Assembly (NCBI GenBank): GCA_002494215.1
Contig: DLBF01000154.1
Location: 1,163-13,166 of the forward strand
Length of the DNA stretch: 12,004 nucleotides
Direction of reading: 5' to 3'
DNA from: Prevotellaceae bacterium UBA7028
GTDB taxonomy: Bacteria > Bacteroidota > Bacteroidia > Bacteroidales > Bacteroidaceae
Below, one piece after another: positions 5,927 to 12,004 of this stretch (its first letter is position 1; the number at the start of each line of letters is the position of its first letter). A model generated the notes under the pieces. That model did no database searches. It was not told the DNA's origin and saw only the letters and a list, made by a program, of their open reading frames with translations. Position numbers and translations under genes: made by a program.

Positions 5927-6814
5927 ATGGAACAGAACAAGTATGAAGAGGCACTTGCCAAGTATAATACGGCTATGAACGATGAGGAGATTGCGAAAAA
6001 AGTTGCCCAAATCATCGCTGAAAAAGTACCTGAGAATGATACACTGGAGGTTAAGAAATTCCTGTTGGGAAGTGTGGAACTCACAACGCTGAAAACGACA
6101 GACAGCGAGGAGAGTGTGCTGAAATTCACGGAACGCGTAAACGACTTTGACAACACCTACCCTGACCTGCCCCATGTGGCAACCATCTGTGTATATCCCT
6201 GCTTTGCCAGCATTGTAAGCCAGAGCCTGGAAGTAGAAGGTGTTGAGGTTGCCTGTGTAAGCGGCTCATTCCCATCATCACAGGCCTGCATCGAGGTAAA
6301 GACTGTAGAGACAGCTTTGGCAGTCAGAGACGGCGCCACAGAGATTGATATCGTAATGAGCGTAGGCAAGTTCTTGAGTGGTGACTACGAGACAGTTTGC
6401 GATGAAATCAGCGAATTAAAGGCTGTTTGTGGCGAAAAGAAGATGAAGGTTATCCTGGAAACCGGCTTGCTGGGAAGTGCAGAGAACATCAAGAAGGCAA
6501 GTATCCTGGCTATGTATGCAGGAGCAGATTACATAAAGACCAGTACAGGCAAGGAGAAACCTGCCGCAACACCTGAGGCTGCTTACGTAATGTGCCAAGC
6601 TATCAAAGAATATTACGATAAGACGGGAATTCAGATTGGCTTCAAACCTGCCGGAGGTCTGAACACAGTTCATGATGCTCTCGTATATTATACAATAGTA
6701 AAAGAGGTGCTGGGAGAAAAATGGCTCACCAACCAATACCTTCGTTTAGGAACAAGCCGATTGGCCAATCTACTCTTGAGCGAAGTTGTTGGCGAAGAAG
6801 TGAAATTCTTCTGA
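5927..6814 (+). CDS. deoC: Deoxyribose-phosphate aldolase
   Basis: DeoC cleaves 2-deoxyribose-5-phosphate to glyceraldehyde-3-phosphate and acetaldehyde, the last step of deoxynucleoside catabolism. The TIM-barrel catalytic residues are all present: the Schiff-base Lys204 in DYIKTSTG (E. coli K167), Lys240 in GFKPAGG (E. coli K201), and Asp141 in EIDIVMS (E. coli D102). The protein has 295 residues, longer than the 259 of E. coli, with about 35 extra at the N-terminus forming charged, helix-like sequence. The segment corresponding to E. coli DLTTL reads ELTTL (51-55). It is the last gene of the dtd operon, 14 bp after the MazG-like gene. A weak hairpin with a T-tract spans its stop codon. Confidence 0.96.
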   Translation: MEQNKYEEALAKYNTAMNDEEIAKKVAQIIAEKVPENDTLEVKKFLLGSVELTTLKTTDSEESVLKFTERVNDFDNTYPDLPHVATICVYPCFASIVSQSLEVEGVEVACVSGSFPSSQACIEVKTVETALAVRDGATEIDIVMSVGKFLSGDYETVCDEISELKAVCGEKKMKVILETGLLGSAENIKKASILAMYAGADYIKTSTGKEKPAATPEAAYVMCQAIKEYYDKTGIQIGFKPAGGLNTVHDALVYYTIVKEVLGEKWLTNQYLRLGTSRLANLLLSEVVGEEVKFF

Positions 6815-6819
6815 TTTTT
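6794..6819 (+). terminator. Possible intrinsic terminator at the deoC stop
   Basis: GAAGAA at 6794-6799 and TTCTTC at 6806-6811 form a perfect 6-bp stem with a 6-nt loop, followed by TGA and five T (6815-6819). Position at the operon end is suitable. The stem is short and low in G/C and lies within codons, so chance is a real alternative. Confidence 0.4.
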
Positions 6820-6969
6820 GCCCTCTCTACAATGCAAAATACACGTGCAGATGGCAAGGAAGAGACAAATAAGTAATTCTCGCGACGCCAGATTCTGCCC
6901 TATTTCGTTGTAGTTCAAAAGATTGAGTACTGAAAATCCTGTATAAGAATTTACCTAATCTAGAAAGAA

Positions 6970-7794
6970 ATGAGAAAAATTGCTGTTTTGCCCCTCGTTT
7001 TGGGCTGCATTTTACTATCATCATGCGTGGTAAGCAAGAAAAAGTATGAAATTGCTGAAGCAGGAAGATGGGCTGCTCTTTATAGCCGAGACAGCTTGGC
7101 AGATCTTCTGGGTCAAAGCCGAGACAGCTATGCCGTACTTGACAAAAAGTACAATGGTCTGCTAAGAGACACTACCCTACTGAAAGGAAGCATTAGAAAC
7201 TACCAGGCGTTGTTGGCCAACAATCAAGACGAAAACAAAAAACTGATAGCTTCTCTCTCTGATCGCGAACGAACAATCGTTGAACTGCAGAATGTCATCA
7301 ACGAGCAAAACCAGAAAGTGAAGAACTTGCTGAATAGTGTTAAAGATGCTCTGAAAGGATTCAGCAGCGACGAACTGACTGTCAGACAAGAAGGCGGAAA
7401 GGTCTATGTGGCTATGAGCGACAAGTTGCTCTTTGAGTCAGGAAAGGCTGTTGTTAACAAGCAAGGACAAGAGGCACTGGGCAAACTGGCAGAGGTGCTG
7501 AATAAGCAAACAGAGATAGAGGTAATGATAGAAGGACACACAGATAACGTACCTATCAAGACAGCTATCTATCAAGATAACTGGGACTTAAGCGTTATCC
7601 GTGCTACAAGTGTAGTAAGAATCCTGACAGAAACCTATGCTGTTAACCCCTTGCAGATTCAACCCTGCGGAAGAGGCGAATACAAGCCGGTTGCTGATAA
7701 CGAAACTACAGAAGGAAAGTCGAAAAACCGTCGTACGGAAATTATTATGGCTCCCAAGTTAGATAAGCTCTTCCAGATGCTGGAAAACAATTAA
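6970..7794 (+). CDS. OmpA-domain lipoprotein
   Basis: The protein begins with a lipoprotein signal peptide: MRK, a hydrophobic core, and the lipobox LSSC with Cys19 as lipidation site. The residues after Cys are VVSKKK, not the acidic export signal of surface-exposed Bacteroidetes lipoproteins, so it probably sits on the periplasmic face of the outer membrane. Residues 35-130 look like a coiled coil, including a near-repeat SRDSLADLLGQ / SRDSYAVLDKK at 40-61. The C-terminal OmpA/MotB-like peptidoglycan-binding domain covers about 145-262, with EGHTDNVPI at 188-196 (Asp192), NWDLSVIRATSVV at 204-216 (Arg211) and NRRTEIIM at 253-260. A structural role tethering the outer membrane to the wall is inferred. 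It is monocistronic, with a 155-bp gap upstream and a convergent neighbour overlapping its stop. No clear promoter match was found upstream. Confidence 0.93.
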   Translation: MRKIAVLPLVLGCILLSSCVVSKKKYEIAEAGRWAALYSRDSLADLLGQSRDSYAVLDKKYNGLLRDTTLLKGSIRNYQALLANNQDENKKLIASLSDRERTIVELQNVINEQNQKVKNLLNSVKDALKGFSSDELTVRQEGGKVYVAMSDKLLFESGKAVVNKQGQEALGKLAEVLNKQTEIEVMIEGHTDNVPIKTAIYQDNWDLSVIRATSVVRILTETYAVNPLQIQPCGRGEYKPVADNETTEGKSKNRRTEIIMAPKLDKLFQMLENN

Positions 7795-8765
7795 TACTTA
7801 CGCTCAGCTACGAAGCTGACAAGCGAATGCAGGGATTCTACGATAGCAGGGTCCCTGCTTTCGTCTATAAGGCCATCTGCCATCATACGGAACTCGTTCA
7901 TAGCCCAGTAGGCATACTCTATACCACCCTGCACTACAGTAAATTCAACCAGTTCCTCTATATCCTGCTTAGTAGCTTCTCCACGTCTGACTTTCAGTGC
8001 CTTAGCCAGCATATCCTCGTTTTGGGTCTTGTTAACCACATGAATAACAGGAAGGGTCAACTTGCCCTCTTTCATATCATTGCCAGCAGGCTTTCCAACG
8101 TCAGTCTTAGAATCATAATCAAAGATATCATCCTTTAGCTGGAAACAAGTGCCAACCAAGTGTCCGAAACGACGCATGCGCTCTGCCTGTTCCTCAGAAC
8201 CTCCAGAAACAAGGACTCCCAACTGGGCTGCAACAGCAAAAAGGCTGGATGTCTTCTTGCGGATAACCATATAGTAAGAGGCTTCGTCCAACTTCTCTGT
8301 ATCCAGATTGGCAAGCTGTAGCAACTCGCCATCGGCTAATGTCTCACCCAGATTGGCTACCACATCAACCACCTTTGCATCACCCGTTTGGGCTGCATGA
8401 TGAAGGGCTCTGCTAAGCACAAAGTCACCTACCAAAACGGCTATCTGATTCGTCATTAAAGCATTTACGGAAGCCTGCCCACGACGTCTATCGCTCTCAT
8501 CCACCACATCGTCATGCACCAAACTGGCCGTATGCAGCAACTCCAGAGCCAACGCAACATCGTAAACCTTCTGGTTCACCTTCCCAAAAAGACTGGCAGA
8601 AAGAAACACAAGGGTTGGTCTTACCAGCTTACCCTTCTTCTGTAAAAGGTGATTTAGGGCTTGTTGCAGCAATGCATTCTCGCTTTGCAGCGTAGCAACA
8701 AATTGCTCCTTGTATTGCTCTAAAAAGTCAGCAACAGGTTTTTGTAAGTCCTCTAATGAGTTCAT
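7791..8765 (-). CDS. ispB: Long-chain polyprenyl diphosphate synthase (IspB-like)
   Basis: This trans-isoprenyl diphosphate synthase extends an allylic diphosphate with isopentenyl diphosphate units. The 324 residues carry KKGKLVRP at 43-50 (substrate diphosphate binding), the first Asp-rich motif DDVVD at 85-89 and the second DDIFD at 212-216, all intact. The fifth residue before the first motif is Ala80 rather than a bulky aromatic, and the surrounding HTASLVHDD resembles octaprenyl synthases, so a long product is likely. In Bacteroidales that would be the menaquinone side chain, which fits a fumarate-respiring host. The exact chain length cannot be read from sequence. The gene converges on the OmpA-domain gene and is divergent from polA. 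A TATTTTTG -7 box lies just upstream on the minus strand. Confidence 0.93.
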   Translation of the reverse strand: MNSLEDLQKPVADFLEQYKEQFVATLQSENALLQQALNHLLQKKGKLVRPTLVFLSASLFGKVNQKVYDVALALELLHTASLVHDDVVDESDRRRGQASVNALMTNQIAVLVGDFVLSRALHHAAQTGDAKVVDVVANLGETLADGELLQLANLDTEKLDEASYYMVIRKKTSSLFAVAAQLGVLVSGGSEEQAERMRRFGHLVGTCFQLKDDIFDYDSKTDVGKPAGNDMKEGKLTLPVIHVVNKTQNEDMLAKALKVRRGEATKQDIEELVEFTVVQGGIEYAYWAMNEFRMMADGLIDESRDPAIVESLHSLVSFVAERKY

Positions 8766-8784
8766 CTAATACACTTTTGAGCTG

Positions 8785-8792
8785 CAAAAATA
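8785..8792 (-). promoter_or_regulatory. -7 element of the ispB promoter
   Basis: The minus strand reads TATTTTTG from 8792 to 8785, an exact TAnnTTTG match, followed by CAGC. The start site would fall near 8778, about 13 nt before the ATG at 8765. A -33 TTTG is not evident. Confidence 0.55.
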
Positions 8793-8854
8793 CATAAAAA
8801 TGATGACCATTTCACTTTTTTTCCATAATTTTACCGAATAAAATTCAATATTGT

Positions 8855-11644
8855 ATGCCCAAACTCTATCTTTTAGACGCTTACGCCCTTATTTACAGGG
8901 CTTATTATGCCTTTTTAAAGAACCCAAGAATAAACTCTAAGGGAGAAAACACATCTGCCATCCTTGGCTTTGTGAACACCCTGGAAGAAGTCATACAGAA
9001 GGAACAGCCCACTCATCTGGGCGTTGCCTTCGACCCTTCGGGGGGCACATTCCGACACGAAGCCTATCCTGAATACAAAGCCCAGCGCGAGGAAACACCA
9101 GAAGCTATCCGCTTTGCTGTACCTATTATAAAAAAGTTGCTGGCAGCCTATAATATTCCCGTTCTGGAAGAACCTGGGTACGAAGCAGACGATGTAATAG
9201 GAACCCTTGCCCATCAGGCAGACAAACAGGGGATAGAGACCTTTATGATGACGCCTGATAAGGATTACGGGCAATTAGTAACAGAGCATGTTAAGATGTA
9301 CCGCCCTGCCGTCGGTAAAAGCGCAGAAGAGATTCTTGGTCCTGCCGAAGTAAGCCAGAAATGGGGTATCTCCTCCCCTACCCAAGTTATTGATATACTC
9401 GGACTTATGGGCGATGCTGTGGACAATATTCCTGGCTGTCCCGGTGTGGGAGAGAAAACAGCATCCAAGTTGGTTCAGGACTTTGGTAGCATAGAAAATC
9501 TGATACAGAATACAGACAAGCTGAAGGGCGCGCTAAAGGAAAAAGTTGAGAATAACATAGAGCAGATAAAAACCAGCAAATGGCTGGCGACAATCAAGAC
9601 GGATGTCCCCATACAATTGGATATGGATCTGTTAAAGGTGGAGGAACCCAATCACGAAGCCTTGCAGAAGATCTTCGAAGAGTTAGAGTTCCGCACCCTC
9701 ATGCGCAAGAAGATAACCTCCCCCACTCCAGCGCCCGTTTCAAAGCCCGAGAAGAAAGGCGGAGCCATTCAGGGTGACCTCTTCAGCGGATTCGGAGACG
9801 AAGGTGAAGCAGCAGAAGGTACAGAAGAAACGGTCATCGACAACGGCATGCTTCGCTACAACGTAGAAACCACTGATTACCAATTAGTTGACACGCCAGA
9901 CAAGATTGATACCCTTGTTGCTATTCTGCAAGGAGCAAAAGAGATCTGCCTGGATACAGAGACCACCAGCACAGACCCCATTCAGGCTCGTCTGGTAGGC
10001 CTTAGCTTCAGTATTCAGGAAGGCAAGGCCTGGTATGTTCCCGTATTCGGAAACCAAGAGGCAGTAGAACGTTTCCGCCCTATCTATGAGAACCCCAATA
10101 TAATAAAGGTAGGACAGAACCTGAAGTACGACCTGCAGGTACTGCAGAATCACGGCATAGAACTGCAAGGACGCATGTTCGACACCATGATTGCCCACTA
10201 CCTGCTCCACCCCGAGATGCGACACGGAATGGATTATCTGGCAGAAGCTTACCTGCACTATCAGACCATCCATATTGACGAGCTTATCGGAACAGGCAAG
10301 AAGCAGAAGTCTATGGCAGATCTGAGCCCAGAGGAAGTCTATGCCTATGCCTGCGAGGATGCAGATATCACGCTGAGACTGAAGAACTTATTTGCTCCAG
10401 AGTTGGAGAAGGAGGGCTTGGAAGACCTCTTCTGGCAGATTGAAATGCCACTGATGCCCGTCCTGGCCTATATGGAACGTAACGGTGTGTGCATAGATAC
10501 CAAGGGACTGAAGGAAACCTCTATCCTATATTCTGAGGAGATGCAGCGCATAGAGGAAGAAATCTACCAGTTGGCAGGTGTACATTTTAATATTGCCAGT
10601 CCCAAACAAGTGGGCGAAATCCTCTTCGACCAAATGAAGATTACCAATAAGCCCAAAAAGACGAAAACAGGACAATATGCTACCACCGAGGAGATTCTGA
10701 TAAGCCTGAAGAGCAAGAATCCTATCGTTGGTAAGATTCTGGAATACAGGGGATTAAAGAAATTACTCAACACCTATATTGATGCGTTGCCCCTCTTGAT
10801 AAATCCTGATACAGGGCACATCCACACCTCATTCAACCAGACGGTTACCACAACAGGCCGTCTCTCTTCCTCGAATCCTAACCTGCAGAATATCCCTGTC
10901 AGGGACGAACAGGGTAAGGAAGTCAGAAAAGCCTTCATACCTGAGGTAGGGCAGGAGTTCTTCTGTGCCGACTACAGCCAGATAGAACTGCGTATTATGG
11001 CTCATCTAAGTGGAGACGAAAACCTGATAGAAGCCTTCAATGCAGGACAGGATATTCATGCAGCTACAGCAGCTAAGATATTCCATAAGAGCTTAGAAGA
11101 AGTATCCAGCGATGAACGTCGTAAGGCCAAGACTGCCAATTTTGGTATCATCTACGGCATCTCAGCCTTTGGCTTGGCAGAACGGATGGATGTCTCCCGA
11201 ACAGAGGCTAAGGAACTGATTGACGGATACTTCCAGACCTATCCTGGTGTTAAGGAATACATGGAGAAGAGTATCGCTATGGCACGCGATAAGGGCTATA
11301 CAGAAACCATCTTTAAGAGACGCTGCTACCTGCCAGATATCAACTCCAACAATGCCAATGTGCGGGGCAATGCAGAGCGTAACGCCATCAACTCACCCAT
11401 TCAGGGAAGCGCGGCCGATATCATAAAGATAGCCATGATTCGCGTTTACCAGCGTATGAAGGAAGAAAAACTCCGTTCTAAGATGATACTGCAGGTACAC
11501 GACGAACTTTGCTTCACCGTCGTTCCTGAAGAGAAAGAACGTCTGCAAAAGATTGTAGTAGAAGAGATGCAGGCAGCCTGCCAGATGCGAGTGCCTCTTA
11601 TAGCTGACACAGGGTGGGGTAGTAACTGGCTGGAGGCTCATTAA
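8855..11644 (+). CDS. polA: DNA polymerase I, with 5'-nuclease and 3'-5' proofreading domains
   Basis: Pol I removes RNA primers and fills repair gaps, including those left by UvrABC. The 929 residues form three domains. The 5'-nuclease (about 1-285) has GYEADDVIG at 108-116, TPDKDYGQL at 133-141 and GDAVDNIPG at 186-194. The 3'-5' exonuclease (about 345-520) keeps its catalytic acids D367/E369 (LDTET), D426 (QNLKYD) and D502 (YxxxD), so proofreading should be active. The polymerase (about 530-929) has motif A D706 (ADYSQIELR), the O-helix R755, K759, F763, Y767, and motif C D883/E884 (VHDEL). A low-complexity linker at about 288-335 contains QGDLF (306-310), a possible sliding-clamp-binding motif. 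The only upstream promoter candidate is an imperfect TAATTTTA at 8826-8833. Confidence 0.97.
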   Translation: MPKLYLLDAYALIYRAYYAFLKNPRINSKGENTSAILGFVNTLEEVIQKEQPTHLGVAFDPSGGTFRHEAYPEYKAQREETPEAIRFAVPIIKKLLAAYNIPVLEEPGYEADDVIGTLAHQADKQGIETFMMTPDKDYGQLVTEHVKMYRPAVGKSAEEILGPAEVSQKWGISSPTQVIDILGLMGDAVDNIPGCPGVGEKTASKLVQDFGSIENLIQNTDKLKGALKEKVENNIEQIKTSKWLATIKTDVPIQLDMDLLKVEEPNHEALQKIFEELEFRTLMRKKITSPTPAPVSKPEKKGGAIQGDLFSGFGDEGEAAEGTEETVIDNGMLRYNVETTDYQLVDTPDKIDTLVAILQGAKEICLDTETTSTDPIQARLVGLSFSIQEGKAWYVPVFGNQEAVERFRPIYENPNIIKVGQNLKYDLQVLQNHGIELQGRMFDTMIAHYLLHPEMRHGMDYLAEAYLHYQTIHIDELIGTGKKQKSMADLSPEEVYAYACEDADITLRLKNLFAPELEKEGLEDLFWQIEMPLMPVLAYMERNGVCIDTKGLKETSILYSEEMQRIEEEIYQLAGVHFNIASPKQVGEILFDQMKITNKPKKTKTGQYATTEEILISLKSKNPIVGKILEYRGLKKLLNTYIDALPLLINPDTGHIHTSFNQTVTTTGRLSSSNPNLQNIPVRDEQGKEVRKAFIPEVGQEFFCADYSQIELRIMAHLSGDENLIEAFNAGQDIHAATAAKIFHKSLEEVSSDERRKAKTANFGIIYGISAFGLAERMDVSRTEAKELIDGYFQTYPGVKEYMEKSIAMARDKGYTETIFKRRCYLPDINSNNANVRGNAERNAINSPIQGSAADIIKIAMIRVYQRMKEEKLRSKMILQVHDELCFTVVPEEKERLQKIVVEEMQAACQMRVPLIADTGWGSNWLEAH

Positions 11645-11658
11645 GCCCTCCTTGCCAA

Positions 11659-11675
11659 TTCCCCCATAGGGGGAA
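11659..11675. terminator. GC-rich hairpin downstream of polA
   Basis: TTCCCCC at 11659-11665 and GGGGGAA at 11669-11675 are perfect inverted copies around an ATA loop, starting 14 bp after the polA stop. The stem is strong, but no T-tract follows on the plus strand. It may be a 3'-end structure or a short interspersed palindrome rather than a classical intrinsic terminator. Confidence 0.5.
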
Positions 11676-11689
11676 AGAAATACAGAAAA

Positions 11690-11721
11690 TTTGGTTATGT
11701 AAAATTAAAGCGGTAATTTTG
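11690..11721 (+). promoter_or_regulatory. Bacteroidetes-type promoter for ychF
   Basis: A -33 box TTTG (11690-11693) and a -7 box TAATTTTG (11714-11721) are separated by exactly 20 nt, followed by CAGC. This is the same arrangement as at sdhC. The predicted start is near 11728, leaving about 19 nt of leader before the ATG. Confidence 0.75.
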
Positions 11722-11746
11722 CAGCCAATTTAAGATATAGAACAAG

Positions 11747-12004
11747 ATGAAAGCAGGTATAGTAGGATTGCCCAACGTAGGCAAATCAACACTTTTCAAC
11801 TGTCTGAGTAGCGCTAAGGCTCAGGCAGCTAACTTCCCCTTTTGTACAATAGATGCCCAGTTGGGACAGGTAAGTGTGCCCGATGAGAGACTCACCAAAC
11901 TGGCCGAGTTGGTTCACCCTGGACGTATTGTCCCCGCTGTCTGCGACATTGTGGACATAGCCGGACTTGTCAAGGGAGCCAGCAAAGGCGAAGGCCTGGG
12001 CAAC
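11747..12004 (+). CDS. ychF: Ribosome-associated P-loop ATPase YchF, N-terminal part
   Basis: The first 86 codons are visible and the gene runs off the window end. YchF/OLA1 is an Obg-family P-loop protein that prefers ATP, binds the ribosome and affects stress responses. The start [15 protein letters not shown] gives the family N-terminus with the Walker A/G1 motif (GLPNVGKST at 7-15). NFPFCTID at 29-36 is the G2 region, and [17 protein letters not shown] at 70-86 is the G3 motif with the family's LVKGAS in the position where the catalytic residue of ordinary GTPases would be. The start is fixed by homology and by a well-placed promoter upstream. About a quarter of the expected length (about 365 residues) is present, so the NKxE-type specificity motif and the TGS domain cannot be checked. 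Confidence 0.96.
   Translation, partial: MKAGIVGLPNVGKSTLFNCLSSAKAQAANFPFCTIDAQLGQVSVPDERLTKLAELVHPGRIVPAVCDIVDIAGLVKGASKGEGLGN

Noticed and set aside
6842..6847. A second CACGTG core as another parS.
   Set aside because: The flanks (ATA before, CAG after) do not match the GTTN and NAAC arms required by parS.
6901..6908. TATTTCGT as a promoter -7 box for the OmpA-domain gene.
   Set aside because: It fits TAnnTTTG only at the TA, has no TTTG at the -33 distance, and lies about 60 bp from the start codon, unlike most promoters here.
9884..10273. A 129-codon minus-strand open frame inside polA.
   Set aside because: It is antisense to the proofreading domain with intact catalytic motifs; nothing recognisable is encoded.

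Overview
The window looks like a chromosomal housekeeping segment from a Bacteroidales bacterium, most likely a Prevotella-type genome. Three things point there. The start of a Bacteroidetes-type succinate dehydrogenase/fumarate reductase cytochrome b gene lies divergent from mnmG. The promoters have the Bacteroidetes form (TTTG, about 20 nt, TAnnTTTG) rather than the E. coli -35/-10 form. Start codons generally lack clear Shine-Dalgarno sequences. This is inference from motifs and gene content; no database search was possible.

Layout. At 1-62, on the minus strand, is the 5' end of sdhC/frdC. A 169-bp divergent intergenic region (63-231) holds back-to-back promoters. The plus-strand run mnmG (232-2103), apt (2197-2727), uvrC (2749-4572) covers tRNA wobble-uridine modification, adenine salvage and nucleotide excision repair. 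A near-perfect parS site (ParB/Spo0J binding palindrome) lies between mnmG and apt. Directly on the uvrC stop codon begins an 86-bp array of eight AGTACT hexamers with a strict 14/8/14/8 spacing (22-bp period), followed by AT-rich sequence with two inverted repeats and a promoter -7 box.

The next tight operon is dtd (4849-5301), a 94-residue three-helix membrane protein of unknown function (5305-5589), a MazG-like pyrophosphohydrolase (5586-5912) and deoC (5927-6814). It deals with mischarged tRNA, nucleotide clean-up and deoxynucleoside breakdown. After a 155-bp gap come an OmpA-domain lipoprotein (6970-7794) and, convergent with a 4-bp stop-codon overlap, a long-chain polyprenyl diphosphate synthase (7791-8765, minus). 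Divergent from that is polA (8855-11644, plus), a full three-domain DNA polymerase I with a candidate sliding-clamp-binding pentapeptide in its linker. The window ends inside ychF (11747 onward), which has the clearest promoter on the plus strand.

The protein-coding content is ordinary core genome. No CRISPR array, transposase, phage gene, toxin-antitoxin pair or RNA gene was seen. The points worth a second look are non-coding: the parS site, the AGTACT array and the shared extended promoter motif TAnnTTTGCA.
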